This document shows, piece by piece, positions 8,115-17,121 of a stretch of DNA of 51,635 bases. Made by a program: the position numbers and the translations under genes. The stretch lies in NCBI GenBank assembly GCA_015067785.1, contig SVLR01000014.1, positions 1 through 51,635 of the forward strand, in the 5' to 3' direction. The DNA is from Oscillospiraceae bacterium (GTDB lineage Bacteria; Bacillota; Clostridia; Oscillospirales; Oscillospiraceae). A model generated the notes under the pieces. That model saw nothing but the letters and a program-made list of their open reading frames with translations. It did no database searches and was not told the DNA's origin. Numbering within the stretch: the first letter of the stretch is position 1; each line of letters begins with the position of its first letter.

Positions 8115-9053
8115 ATGAATTACTTAGAGATCACCATTTCCACCACCCCGGAGAAAATTGAAGATGTGGCAGCCCAGCTAACATCTGCCGGTTTTGAAGA
8201 GCTGCTGATCGAAGACCAGCAGGAATTTGAAGCTTTTTTAGAGGAAAATAAGGCATATTGGGACTATATCGACGAAGAACTGCAGGAAAAGCTGCAAGGT
8301 CTTTCCCGCATCAAGCTCTATCTGGAAGACACGGATGCAGTCTCTCTTGACCGCTTGCGCGCCCTCGCAGAGCGCTTGGGGCTTTCTATAGAAGTGACCG
8401 CTCTGCCGGAGACCGACTGGGAGGAGAGCTGGAAGGAAAACTATCCGCCCCAGCCTGTCGGCAAAAAGCTGATCGTTATCCCCTACTGGATGGAAAACCC
8501 TGCGTCTGACCGTCTGCCCATCGTCATCGATCCCGGTCTCACCTTCGGCACCGGCGCCCATCCCACCACGCAGATGGTGATGGAATTTATGGAGGATAAG
8601 GTTTTCCCCGGCTGTCATTGTGTGGATCTGGGAAGCGGCAGCGGCATTCTCTCCATTGCCGCCCTGCGGCTGGGCGCGGCAAGCGCCATCGGCGTAGATA
8701 TCGACCCCAAAGCCGAGGACATTGCCCGGGAGAATGCCGCCTATAACGGTTTTTCTTCCCCGGCATTTACAGCCCTTACCGGCAATGTGACTGCCGACAA
8801 AAAACTGATGGCAAAGCTGAACGAAGCATCCTATGATGTGGTGCTTGTAAACATCGTTGCCGATGTGATCTGCGCTCTGGCACCCACCCTGCCCCAGTTT
8901 TTGACCGAAAGCAGCACCCTTATTTGTTCCGGCATTTTGGACAGCCGCCTTTCCGATGTAGAAGAAGCGTTGCAGCGGGCAGGACTGACCGTCACGGAGA
9001 TCCGTCAAAAAGAAGAGTGGCGCGCACTTTGCGCCAAAAGGAGTACACTATGA
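8115..9053 (+). CDS. prmA: Ribosomal protein L11 methyltransferase
   Basis: Uses S-adenosylmethionine to methylate ribosomal protein L11. The 312 residues comprise an N-terminal substrate-binding part (about 1-110) and a class I methyltransferase domain. The family signature DPGLTFGTGAHPTTQM is near residue 140; the SAM-binding motif is DLGSGSGILSIAAL near residue 177; the later VLVNIVADVI replaces the usual NPPY-like strand, as expected for PrmA. CGGAGAAG lies before the ATG. It ends in ATGA, coupled to the next gene. Confidence 0.95.
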   Translation: MNYLEITISTTPEKIEDVAAQLTSAGFEELLIEDQQEFEAFLEENKAYWDYIDEELQEKLQGLSRIKLYLEDTDAVSLDRLRALAERLGLSIEVTALPETDWEESWKENYPPQPVGKKLIVIPYWMENPASDRLPIVIDPGLTFGTGAHPTTQMVMEFMEDKVFPGCHCVDLGSGSGILSIAALRLGAASAIGVDIDPKAEDIARENAAYNGFSSPAFTALTGNVTADKKLMAKLNEASYDVVLVNIVADVICALAPTLPQFLTESSTLICSGILDSRLSDVEEALQRAGLTVTEIRQKEEWRALCAKRSTL

Positions 9054-10090
9054 CCATCCCCTACCGCACCCGTCAGGTCTGTAAACGGATTTTTTCCGTA
9101 CTGCTGGCCCTTGCTCTTGTGGCTGTTTTTATATTGCTGTGCTGGCTTTTATGGCTGGATCGGTTTTTGGTCTACACCCACGACGGTGTGTATCTGGACT
9201 TTTCCCAATCCAGCAAGCTGATGTCGGGACTTCTGAGTGAGAATACGCCGACCCATCCCACCGTTCCTATCCATTTTGGCGATGGTGACGAAGTCCAAAG
9301 CGGCGAGCTACAGAAGCTAAACGGCTTTTTTATTACGGAAGCAGACCTTGCCGCCTCCTCCACCTCCCGGACGCCGAAGGCAGACTCTGCCGCGAAAATC
9401 GATGCCCTGATTGAAAAGGTAAAGTCTCTTCCTGCCGGTACACCGGTGATGCTGGAGGTCAAAAACAGCAAGGGACGGTTTTTCTACAGCTCCACCGTCA
9501 GCTCCCAGCGCAGCAGCCTGATTGATGATCAGAAGGTCGACGAGCTGATCAATGCGCTAAATGGTCAAAACTGCTATCTCATCGCAACCTTGCCCGCCTT
9601 CCGGGATTACTATTTCGGTCTTAACAATGTGCCTCTGGGACTGCACCACACCTCCGGCAGATATCTGTGGCAGGACGAGGGCGGCTGCTATTGGCTCAAT
9701 CCCAAGCAGCAGGGTGCGCTGACCTATCTTGTGCAAATTATTAACGAGCTGAAAAGCAAAGGTTTTTGCGAGGTGGTCTTCTCCGATTTCCGCATTCCGG
9801 ACACCAATAACATTCTCTTTGACGGTGACCGGGGCGAGGCCATTCTCTCTGCCGCGGGCACCATCGTCACCGCCTGCGCCACCGACAGCTTCTGTGTTTC
9901 TTTTGCAGATTTTGCTTACCCGCTGCCGGAAGGACGGACGCGGCTTTATGCCACAGGGGTCAACGCCGGTGATTGCGCAACCCTTGCCCAGCAGACCGGT
10001 CTTTCCGACCCTGCAGTAAGCTTGGTTTTCCTCACCGCCTCCCACGACACCCGCTTTGACGATTACGGTGTCCTGCGACCGATAGAATAA
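9050..10090 (+). CDS. Membrane-anchored putative glycoside hydrolase-like protein (DUF4015-type)
   Basis: A 346-residue protein with an N-terminal membrane anchor (about residues 14-36, Leu/Val/Ile-rich after a basic stretch), so the rest is probably outside the cell. The part around residues 200-250 (SGRYLWQDEGGCYWLNPKQQ, then GFCEVVFSDFRIP) resembles the TIM-barrel putative glycosidases of DUF4015, where a WLNP/WLDP strand precedes a FD-R-FP strand. Substrate unknown. The frame is open further upstream, but ATG 9050 overlaps the prmA stop by 4 bp and follows GGAG, so translation is probably coupled. The usual second catalytic acid is not certain by eye. Confidence 0.7.
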   Translation: MTIPYRTRQVCKRIFSVLLALALVAVFILLCWLLWLDRFLVYTHDGVYLDFSQSSKLMSGLLSENTPTHPTVPIHFGDGDEVQSGELQKLNGFFITEADLAASSTSRTPKADSAAKIDALIEKVKSLPAGTPVMLEVKNSKGRFFYSSTVSSQRSSLIDDQKVDELINALNGQNCYLIATLPAFRDYYFGLNNVPLGLHHTSGRYLWQDEGGCYWLNPKQQGALTYLVQIINELKSKGFCEVVFSDFRIPDTNNILFDGDRGEAILSAAGTIVTACATDSFCVSFADFAYPLPEGRTRLYATGVNAGDCATLAQQTGLSDPAVSLVFLTASHDTRFDDYGVLRPIE

Positions 10091-10160
10091 GGGCGTTATT
10101 CTCAGTGAAATCCCTTCCCCCGGAGGGGAGGAGATATGGTACGGCAGGAAACTATCAACT

Positions 10161-10192
10161 AAAAAGCCACCCAGACTTGGGTGGCTTTTTTC
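10161..10192. terminator. Bidirectional terminator
   Basis: A5, GCCACCC (10166-10172), short loop, GGGTGGC (10179-10185), T6. It ends the prmA unit on the plus strand and the long T-box operon after ilvE on the minus strand. Confidence 0.9.
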
Positions 10193-11269
10193 TTATTCAC
10201 AAACCTTATAGCTCCAGCCGTGGCTGTCGGGGAGCTTGCCCCACTGGATGCCGGTGAGATTATCGTACAGCTTTTGCGCAACCTCGCCGATCTTGCCGTC
10301 ACAAAGGGTGTAGGCTGTGCCATTGTAGAACAGCTGACCGATAGGAGACACAACAGCGGCAGTGCCTGTGCCCCAGGCTTCCTCCAGAGAGCCGTCTGCC
10401 GCGGCGGCGAACAGCTCATCCACGGAGATGGGACGCTCCTCCACGGTGTAGCCCCAGTCACGGAGCAGCTCGATGCAGGATTTGCGGGTGATGCCGGGCA
10501 GAATCGAGCCGGAGAGTGCCGGAGTAACGATCTTACCGGAGATCTTAAACATAACATTCATCGCACCAACTTCTTCGATGAACTTCCGCTCCACGCCGTC
10601 CAGCCACAGAACCTGGGTATAACCGTTTTCCTCTGCCTTTTGACCGGCGCGCAGAGAAGCCGCGTAGTTACCGCCGCACTTGGCATAGCCGGTACCGCCG
10701 CGGACCGCCCGGACATCCTGGGCCTCAATGGCGATCTTAACGGGGTTGATACCCTCGGCGTAGTATGCGCCAACAGGGCAACAAATGACTACGAAGGTCG
10801 CATTCTTTACGGCGTGGACACCTAAGTGGGGGTCATTGCCAAAGAGGAAGGGGCGGATATACAGAGAAGTGCCGTCGCTGTGGGGCACCCAGTCCTTTTC
10901 CAGCTCTACAAGCGTATTGAGGATGTGCAGCGCACCCTCTTCGTCCAGCTGCGGCAGGCACAGACGCTCTGCGCTGGTGTTGAGACGCTTAATATTCTCC
11001 ATAGGACGGAACATACGGATGCTTCCGTCGGCAGCCCGATAGGCCTTCATACCCTCGAAGATCTCCGCGCCATAGTGCAGTACAGTAGATGCGGGGTGCA
11101 GCGGGATGGGTCCAAAGGGAACGATGCGGCCATTATACCAGCCCTTCCCTTCCGCATAATCCATCATAAACATATGGTCTGTAAAAATCTTGCCGAAGCC
11201 CAGCTTGCTCTCGTCCTGAGGCTTTGCCTTGGGTGCGGCAGTCTTTTCGATCTTAATATCGTAAATCAT
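10193..11269 (-). CDS. ilvE: Branched-chain amino acid aminotransferase
   Basis: PLP-dependent (fold class IV) transaminase that interconverts Val, Ile and Leu with their 2-oxoacids using glutamate/2-oxoglutarate. The 358 residues match the BCAT family. Visible motifs are EIFEGMKAYRAADGSIRMFR near residue 75, YIRPFLFG, the catalytic-Lys region RGGTGYAKCGGNYAASL near residue 195, QVLWLDGVERKFIEEVGAMN and the phosphate-binding SGSILPGITRKS. It is the last gene of the minus operon, 16 bp after the oxidoreductase gamma gene, so its substrates are probably that enzyme's branched 2-oxoacids. Confidence 0.96.
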   Translation of the reverse strand: MIYDIKIEKTAAPKAKPQDESKLGFGKIFTDHMFMMDYAEGKGWYNGRIVPFGPIPLHPASTVLHYGAEIFEGMKAYRAADGSIRMFRPMENIKRLNTSAERLCLPQLDEEGALHILNTLVELEKDWVPHSDGTSLYIRPFLFGNDPHLGVHAVKNATFVVICCPVGAYYAEGINPVKIAIEAQDVRAVRGGTGYAKCGGNYAASLRAGQKAEENGYTQVLWLDGVERKFIEEVGAMNVMFKISGKIVTPALSGSILPGITRKSCIELLRDWGYTVEERPISVDELFAAAADGSLEEAWGTGTAAVVSPIGQLFYNGTAYTLCDGKIGEVAQKLYDNLTGIQWGKLPDSHGWSYKVCE

Positions 11270-11285
11270 TTAAAATCCTTCTTTC

Positions 11286-11822
11286 TTACAGTACATCCAT
11301 ACCGGCTTTCAGCATTTTGCGGTTAATGTCCAGCATATCTGCCTTTCGGGCAGGGATGACCTTCTGCAGACCTGCGTCCAGACCCTCCTCGGTGACGCAG
11401 TCGGTAGCTTTCACCAATGCGCCCAAAAGGACCATATTGGCAAGGCTCGGCGCGCCCATTTCCCGCGCCATAGAAGACGCCGGTATGTAATAAGCTTCCA
11501 CATCGGTGCGCTCCACCTTGCGGGTGATCAGGGAGCTGTCAATAAAGATCTTACCACCGGGGACTACATCTTTTTCGAACTTATCCAGAGACGGGCCGTT
11601 CATAACCATCAGAATATCGGGATGGTTTACGATGGGCGAGCCGATCTCCCGGTCGCTGAGGATCACATTACAGTTTGCCGTACCGCCACGCATTTCCGGA
11701 CCGTAGGAAGGAAGCCAGCTAAGATACCGCCCCTCTACCATACCGGCGTATGCCAGCACCTTACCGGAAAACAGCAGACCCTGACCGCCAAAGCCGGCGA
11801 TCACAATTTGATTTTCCCGCAT
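11286..11822 (-). CDS. 2-oxoacid:ferredoxin oxidoreductase, gamma subunit
   Basis: The 178-residue gamma chain of a four-subunit 2-oxoacid:ferredoxin oxidoreductase. The N-terminal GFGGQGLLFSGKVLA is typical, followed by SYGPEMRGGTANCNVILS. In the pyruvate enzyme this domain covers the CoA site. It starts 2 bp after the beta-subunit stop with GGAGG inside the end of the beta gene. Branched-chain (VOR) specificity is inferred from the alpha subunit and from ilvE next door; 2-oxoglutarate (KOR) specificity cannot be excluded. Confidence 0.93.
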   Translation of the reverse strand: MRENQIVIAGFGGQGLLFSGKVLAYAGMVEGRYLSWLPSYGPEMRGGTANCNVILSDREIGSPIVNHPDILMVMNGPSLDKFEKDVVPGGKIFIDSSLITRKVERTDVEAYYIPASSMAREMGAPSLANMVLLGALVKATDCVTEEGLDAGLQKVIPARKADMLDINRKMLKAGMDVL

Positions 11823-11824
11823 GG

Positions 11825-12562
11825 TTATACCTCCTTATCCTTGTAAACGCCCAAGGGGTACTGAGGGATCATCTTTTCATCGATCCACTCCAGCGCCTTC
11901 TGGGGTGTCATACCCCAGTTGGTGGGACAGGAGGAAAGCACCTCTACGAGAGAGAAGCCCTTGCCGTCCAGCTGATTCTGGAAAGCCTTTTTAATGGCCT
12001 TCTTGGCGTTTCGGACATTCTTAACATTATTGACGGTAACGCGCTCCAAATAGGCAGGACCGTCTAATGTTGCGAGCATTTCGCACACCCGGATGGGATA
12101 GCCCTGGGTCTCGGCACTTCTGCCGTAAGGAGAAGTCTGGGTCACCTGACCAATCAGAGAGGTAGGCGCCATCTGACCGCCGGTCATACCGTAGATCGCA
12201 TTGTTGATGAAAATAACGGTGATATTCTCCCCTCTTGCGGCGGCGTGAACGGTCTCACACATACCGATAGAGGCAAGGTCGCCATCACCCTGATAGGTAA
12301 AGACCACATTTTCAGGCAGTGACCGCTTAATGCCGGTGGCAACGGCGGGGGCTCTGCCGTGAGCGGCTTCTACCATATCGCAGGCGAAGTAATTATAGGC
12401 AAGAACGGAGCAGCCAACAGGGGCAACACCAACGGTCTTGCCCTCGATGCCCAATTCGTCCATAACCTCGGCAACCAGACGGTGGATAATACCATGGGTG
12501 CAGCCGGGGCAGTAGTGAAGCACTGTATCGGTCAGCGCTTTGGGTTTCTCAAATACAACCAT
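11825..12562 (-). CDS. 2-oxoacid:ferredoxin oxidoreductase, beta (TPP) subunit
   Basis: The 245-residue thiamine-diphosphate subunit. It has [13 protein letters not shown] at the N-terminus, the TPP/Mg motif starting [13 protein letters not shown] and ending INN about 30 residues later, and [11 protein letters not shown] after it. It holds the cofactor that carries the acyl group during oxidative decarboxylation or the reverse carboxylation. GGAGG precedes the ATG. It lies between alpha and gamma. Confidence 0.94.
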   Translation of the reverse strand: MVVFEKPKALTDTVLHYCPGCTHGIIHRLVAEVMDELGIEGKTVGVAPVGCSVLAYNYFACDMVEAAHGRAPAVATGIKRSLPENVVFTYQGDGDLASIGMCETVHAAARGENITVIFINNAIYGMTGGQMAPTSLIGQVTQTSPYGRSAETQGYPIRVCEMLATLDGPAYLERVTVNNVKNVRNAKKAIKKAFQNQLDGKGFSLVEVLSSCPTNWGMTPQKALEWIDEKMIPQYPLGVYKDKEV

Positions 12563-12575
12563 CTTTCGTGCCTCC

Positions 12576-13625
12576 TTACTTTGTCATTTTCTCGATGGCG
12601 GCCAGTACTTCCTCAGGTGCGGGGATCATACCGCCGACACGGTTGCAGGCAAAGACCGGCTTCTTACATTCGGTAGCGAGAAGCACATCCTCCCGCATCT
12701 GACCCATACTCAGCTCTACGGTCAGGAAGGATTTCACCTTATCTGCCGCAGCAGCGAGGGGTGCCTTGGGGAAGGGCCACAGAGTGATGGGACGAATGAG
12801 ACCCACCTTGATGCCCTTTGCCCGGGCTTCCGCAATGGCATTTTTCGCCACACGGGCAGTAATGCCACAGGAGACCACGCAGTACTCGGCATCGTCCATC
12901 AGATATTCTTCCCACAGACACTCGTTCTTCTCTATTTCCGCATACCGCTCGAAGCGCTGGAAGTTCAGCTGCTCCAGCTCGGCGGGAGATAAGTAGAGGG
13001 AGTTTGCGATGTTGTGCTTGCGCTGGCACTTGGTGCCAACCGTTGCCCATTCGGGTGCTTCCTTAATTTCCTGAGGCTCCGGCAGGCTTACCGGCTCCAT
13101 CATCTGTCCCATAGTGCCGTCTGCCAGCAGCATAACAGGCATCCGGTACTTTTCCGCCAAATCAAAGCCCTTATATGTCAGATCTGCCATTTCCTGCACG
13201 GCAGCCGGCGCCAGCACGATCACATGGAAGTCACCGTGTCCGGGACCGCGAGTGGCAAGGAAATAGTCGGACTGAGACGGCTGGATACCGCCAAGGCCGG
13301 GACCGCCACGCTGGACATTGACAATGAGAGCAGGCAGATCAGCGCCCGCAAGATAAGAAATACCCTCGCACTTGAGCGCAATTCCGGGGCTGGAGGAGGA
13401 GGTCATACAGCGCTTGCCGGTGGCGGCAACACCATAGACCATATTGATGGCAGCGATCTCACTTTCTGCCTGCAGGAAAACGCCGTCAATTTTGGGCATC
13501 CGCTTTGCCATATAGGCGGCAACCTCCGTCTGGGGGGTGATGGGATAGCCAAAGTAATGGCGGCAGCCGGCTAAGATAGCGGCTTCGGCAATGGCCTCAT
13601 TGCCCTTCATCAGTACCTTTTCCAT
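12576..13625 (-). CDS. vorB: 2-oxoacid:ferredoxin oxidoreductase, alpha subunit (VorB-like)
   Basis: The 349-residue alpha chain, covering pyrimidine-binding domain I (about 1-200, with [19 protein letters not shown] and [15 protein letters not shown]) and domain II (about 230-345). Proteins of this length and gene order are normally annotated 3-methyl-2-oxobutanoate dehydrogenase VorB. With CoA and ferredoxin it interconverts branched 2-oxoacids and branched acyl-CoA plus CO2. The T-box upstream and ilvE downstream favour branched-chain substrates acting in the carboxylating direction; that is inference. Ribosome site GAGGAG. Confidence 0.9.
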   Translation of the reverse strand: MEKVLMKGNEAIAEAAILAGCRHYFGYPITPQTEVAAYMAKRMPKIDGVFLQAESEIAAINMVYGVAATGKRCMTSSSSPGIALKCEGISYLAGADLPALIVNVQRGGPGLGGIQPSQSDYFLATRGPGHGDFHVIVLAPAAVQEMADLTYKGFDLAEKYRMPVMLLADGTMGQMMEPVSLPEPQEIKEAPEWATVGTKCQRKHNIANSLYLSPAELEQLNFQRFERYAEIEKNECLWEEYLMDDAEYCVVSCGITARVAKNAIAEARAKGIKVGLIRPITLWPFPKAPLAAAADKVKSFLTVELSMGQMREDVLLATECKKPVFACNRVGGMIPAPEEVLAAIEKMTK

Positions 13626-13634
13626 AGCTTCTCC

Positions 13635-13841
13635 TCACTTTTCAACTTTAATTACACAATCGGGACACATAGTGGCGCAAAACGCGCAGCCTACGCACGC
13701 TTCGGGATCTGTCAGCTCTACCGGGGCGTGTCCCTTTTGATTGAGCCTTGTCCGAGAGAGGGTCAGGATCCCCTTGGGGCAGGCATTGACGCAAAGGCCG
13801 CAGCCCTTGCACAGCTCTTCCTTAAATGTTAGTTTTGCCAT
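13635..13841 (-). CDS. 2-oxoacid:ferredoxin oxidoreductase, delta subunit (2x[4Fe-4S] ferredoxin)
   Basis: A 68-residue ferredoxin-like chain with two CxxCxxCxxxCP clusters (CKGCGLCVNACP near residue 11 and CVGCAFCATMCP near residue 49). It passes electrons between the TPP site and external ferredoxin. It overlaps the end of the upstream ATPase gene by 13 bp, has its own GGAGG, and is followed 9 bp later by the alpha gene. Confidence 0.95.
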   Translation of the reverse strand: MAKLTFKEELCKGCGLCVNACPKGILTLSRTRLNQKGHAPVELTDPEACVGCAFCATMCPDCVIKVEK

Positions 13842-14518
13842 AAAGCATCCTCCGTTTTTATTTCGTAATACAGCTCCTGCAGATGTAGCGGGAAGTAATT
13901 ACCTTCCGGCAGGTCCTGCAAAAGCGTATGCTTTACTGTTGTCATTTTGATGGGTAGTCCGGTTTTCTCCGCCACTTCCCTTGCATATGCATCGCTGGCG
14001 ATAATATCGGCAGCAGCAGTGTGTTTACCCAAATTGGTGTTATTAACGATAGCGGTGAATTTAAGGCCGCAGGCTTCTTCAATTTCCTCCATTACCTCTA
14101 TCGTTCCGGCTGCATCCCGGGTAAGCGGTCGGGACTTGTTGATGACGAAGAGCATTTCATAGTCATTTTCTTCCAATATCATCGGCACATACCGTCCCAG
14201 CGCCAGCGCGCCCCGGTCATCACCGCCAATGTCCAGCACGCCGTATCTTGCCCGGTCTGCCACCAGCCGGTAGACCTCCGGGGGCATTGCCGGTACATCC
14301 AAATTGCTGTTGGCAAAGGGAGACGAAATCAGCTCGATCCCTGCCTTTTCCAGCACGGATGCGCTGTCCTTGGTGCGGAAATAGGGATTGACGATATCAA
14401 GATCCGCCACCGTCACAGGAAGCCCCAGCTTTGCCAAATACAGGCTGTAATTTACGGCAATATTCGTTTTTCCACTGCCGTAATGCCCGGCAAATAGGGT
14501 TAAGCGTTTGTGTTCCAT
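13829..14518 (-). CDS. P-loop ATP-binding protein of unknown function in the oxidoreductase operon
   Basis: A 229-residue SIMIBI-class NTPase-like protein. The Walker A GHYGSGKTN (residues 11-19) is followed by ADLDIVNPYFRTKD, and the Walker B-like strand is YGVLDIGGDDRGA. It resembles CobB/MinD/ParA-type ATPases but lacks the deviant KGGxGKT form of true ParA/MinD. The function is not known to me. Being translationally overlapped with the ferredoxin subunit suggests a role with the oxidoreductase, perhaps assembly or cofactor insertion; that is a guess from position. Confidence 0.8.
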   Translation of the reverse strand: MEHKRLTLFAGHYGSGKTNIAVNYSLYLAKLGLPVTVADLDIVNPYFRTKDSASVLEKAGIELISSPFANSNLDVPAMPPEVYRLVADRARYGVLDIGGDDRGALALGRYVPMILEENDYEMLFVINKSRPLTRDAAGTIEVMEEIEEACGLKFTAIVNNTNLGKHTAAADIIASDAYAREVAEKTGLPIKMTTVKHTLLQDLPEGNYFPLHLQELYYEIKTEDALWQN

Positions 14519-14533
14519 GGTTTTACTCCTCGC

Positions 14534-14672
14534 AAAGCTCCCTTATGTAAAGGGAGCTGTCATATTGCTGATTTCAGGCAATATGACTGAGGGATTGTCT
14601 TTCTCATCACATTACAACCCCTCCGGGCAAAACCAAAGATTTTGCCCACCTCCCCTTGCACAGGGGAGGCTT
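14534..14672 (+). repeat. Family A five-hairpin repeat, copy 1
   Basis: Outer hairpins (GCTCCCTTATGTAAAGGGAGC and CCTCCCCTTGCACAGGGGAGG) enclose the variable hairpins GTCATATTGC/GCAATATGAC and GGGCAAAA/TTTTGCCC and a central GAGGG/CCCCTC. It fills the gap between the acyl-CoA synthetase at 14673 and the P-loop ATPase inside the operon. Confidence 0.88.
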
Positions 14673-16961
14673 TTATAGCTGTTTTCTTATAATCTTACCG
14701 CTTGTGGTCTTGGGAAGACTTTCCTTAAATTCCACAATGCGGGGATACTTATAGGGTGCGGTGCGGGACTTGACATAGTTCTGAATTTCCTTCTTCAGCG
14801 CGTCCGTGCCCTGCATATCGCCTACCAGTACGATGCTTGCCTTCACGACCTGACCCCGAATTTCATCTGGGGCAGCAGAGACACCACACTCCAGAACATA
14901 GGGCAGCTCCATAATGACATTTTCAATTTCAAAAGGTCCGATCCGGTAGCCGGAGGACTTGATCACATCGTCGGCGCGACCCACATACCAGTAGAAACCA
15001 TCCTCGTCCTTCCACGCAAGATCGCCGGTGTGGTAGAAGCCGTCCCGCCAAGTCTCGGCAGTAATTTCCGGGCTTCCCTCATAGGCATAGGCAAGGCCGC
15101 AGGGCAAGCCCTTCGAAATATCGATACAAATTTCACCGGTATCACCGGGGGCAACGGGTTTTCCCTCAATGTCCAAAAGCTGCACATTATAAAGGGGCAC
15201 AGGCTTACCCATAGAGCCGACCTTATGGCTGTCGCCGGTCAGGTTACCAATAATAATGGTGCTCTCGCTTTGCCCGAAGCCTTCCTTCACCGCAAGACCT
15301 GTGTGCTTCTTAAACTGGCGGTAAACCTCCGGGTTCAGCGCCTCGCCGGCAGTGCTGGCGTGACGGATGGAGGAAAGGTCAAACCGGCTCAAATCCTGCT
15401 TAATAAGCATCCGGTACATAGTCGGCGGCGCGCAGAAGGTGGTGATCTTGTATTTTGCAAACATAGGCAGGATCTTCTCTGCGTCAAAGCGGTCAAAGTC
15501 GTAGACGAAGTTTGCCGCTTCACAAAGCCACTGACCGTAGAGCTTGCCCCACAGCGCCTTCGCCCAGCCGGTATCGGAAATGGTCAAATGCAGACCGTCC
15601 GGATCCACCCGGTGCCAGTATTTTGCCGTAATAAAGTGACCCAAGGGGTACTTATAATTGTGCGCCGCGATCTTGGGATAGCCGGAGGTGCCGGAGGTAA
15701 AGAACATCAGCATCGGGTCTGAGCCACAGGGCGCATCCTCGCCCCGGGCAAAATGGGAGGAATACATCATATACTCCTCGTCAAAATCGTGCCAACCCTC
15801 TCTCTTACCGCCTACCAATATCTTATAAGCGAGACCGGGCGTCTTTGCCGCAGCTGCATCTACCGCGTCGGCAGTGTCGCCGTCAGCGGTGCAGAGGATG
15901 GCTTTTACATTACCGGCAGCAAAGCGGTAGGTAAAGTCCTTTTCAAGAAGCTGATTGGTAGCCGGAATGGCGATAGCACCCAGCTTGTGCAAACCTAACA
16001 TCGCAAACCAGAACTGATAATGGCGCTTTAATACCAGCATCACCCGGTCGCCCCGGCGAATACCCAGCGCCTTAAAGTAGTTCGCAGCTCTTGCAGATTC
16101 CTTCTTCATATCCCGGAAGGTAAACCGACGCTCTGTGCCGTCGTTTGCGACATGGAGCATTGCAAGCTTTTCAGGCTTCTGGCGACCCAGCGCGTCCACA
16201 ATGTCAAAGGCGAAGTTGAACTTCTCCTCGTTCTTAAATGCAATTGCCGTCAGCTTTCCCTTTTCCTCAGTAGGAATAATAAATTTATGATAAATGCGCT
16301 TCTCGTCATCGGCAGGTGTATGTACCGCATCCATCGTGGCAACAGCCGTTGCCTCCTCATTTTCACGGGCGGCAGCGTTGCTCAGCACGATGGCATAGAA
16401 CGCACAGTCCTCACCCTCCACGGCAATCATACCGTGGGGCACGGAGGAATCGTAGTAAATACAGTCGCCGGGGTGGAGGATCTCCGTGTGTCCGCCGATT
16501 TGGATCTTCATATGACCGCGAATGACGATGTCGCACTCCTGTCCCATATGGGTGGTGACCTCGATGGGACGGGAATCCCCATCCTCCCGATACTTTAATT
16601 CCATATAAAGGGGCAGGGCGATACGGTTACGGAAACCGGCAGCCAAGTTATAGCCAATCATGCCGTGGGCCTCCTCGATCCGCTGACCGTCACCCTTTCT
16701 CGTCAGGGCATAGGAGCGCAGTTTGGGGCTGTGACCCTCCAAAAGGTCACCGAAGTCCACGCCTAAGCTCAAGGTACAGCGGTACAAAAAGGCAATATTT
16801 AAGTTGCGGTTGCCCTGCTCGTGCTGAAGATATTCTTCTACCGTCAGGTCCGTCTGCCGCGCCATCTCCTCCGGGGTAAAGCCGTGGGCCTCCCGCAGCT
16901 CCCGGATACGCGCTGCCACCTGCCGGGTCTTAAAATCGATCCCGGTGATACTGTTTTCCAT
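14673..16961 (-). CDS. XRE-cupin-acyl-CoA synthetase fusion, downstream paralogue
   Basis: A 762-residue three-part protein. An XRE helix-turn-helix spans about residues 12-75. A cupin covers about 110-195 with possible metal ligands His138, Glu142 and His176. An AMP-forming acyl-CoA synthetase of the medium-chain (MACS) type covers about 245-762. The enzyme half looks intact: P-loop FTSGTSGYPK (421-430), SDTGWAKALWGKLYGQW (462-478), GFGQSES (561-567), YHTGD (643-647) and catalytic Lys756 in SGK. It should turn a short or branched carboxylic acid into acyl-CoA; the acid is not known. The DNA-binding and ligand domains suggest it also senses or regulates. Paralogue of the gene at 17122. Confidence 0.88.
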   Translation of the reverse strand: MENSITGIDFKTRQVAARIRELREAHGFTPEEMARQTDLTVEEYLQHEQGNRNLNIAFLYRCTLSLGVDFGDLLEGHSPKLRSYALTRKGDGQRIEEAHGMIGYNLAAGFRNRIALPLYMELKYREDGDSRPIEVTTHMGQECDIVIRGHMKIQIGGHTEILHPGDCIYYDSSVPHGMIAVEGEDCAFYAIVLSNAAARENEEATAVATMDAVHTPADDEKRIYHKFIIPTEEKGKLTAIAFKNEEKFNFAFDIVDALGRQKPEKLAMLHVANDGTERRFTFRDMKKESARAANYFKALGIRRGDRVMLVLKRHYQFWFAMLGLHKLGAIAIPATNQLLEKDFTYRFAAGNVKAILCTADGDTADAVDAAAAKTPGLAYKILVGGKREGWHDFDEEYMMYSSHFARGEDAPCGSDPMLMFFTSGTSGYPKIAAHNYKYPLGHFITAKYWHRVDPDGLHLTISDTGWAKALWGKLYGQWLCEAANFVYDFDRFDAEKILPMFAKYKITTFCAPPTMYRMLIKQDLSRFDLSSIRHASTAGEALNPEVYRQFKKHTGLAVKEGFGQSESTIIIGNLTGDSHKVGSMGKPVPLYNVQLLDIEGKPVAPGDTGEICIDISKGLPCGLAYAYEGSPEITAETWRDGFYHTGDLAWKDEDGFYWYVGRADDVIKSSGYRIGPFEIENVIMELPYVLECGVSAAPDEIRGQVVKASIVLVGDMQGTDALKKEIQNYVKSRTAPYKYPRIVEFKESLPKTTSGKIIRKQL

Positions 16962-16984
16962 AAATTAACCTCAAATATTTGATA

Positions 16985-17084
16985 AACCTTCCCCTTTGGG
17001 GAAGGTGGCCGAGCGAAGCGAGGCCGGATGAGGCAAAAACCTCACCCACCGCTGCGCGGTCCCCCCTCCCCAAAGGGGAGGGTT
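16985..17084 (+). repeat. Family B five-hairpin repeat, copy 2
   Basis: Outer hairpins CCTTCCCCTTTGGGGAAGG and CCCTCCCCAAAGGGGAGGG enclose a CGAGCGAAGCGAGG arm, a central GAGG/CCTC pair and ACCGC/GCGGT. It lies between the two paralogous synthetase genes. Confidence 0.85.
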
Positions 17085-17121
17085 CTTTTATTATCCTTCT
17101 TTTCTTCCCCCATGTCAACCA

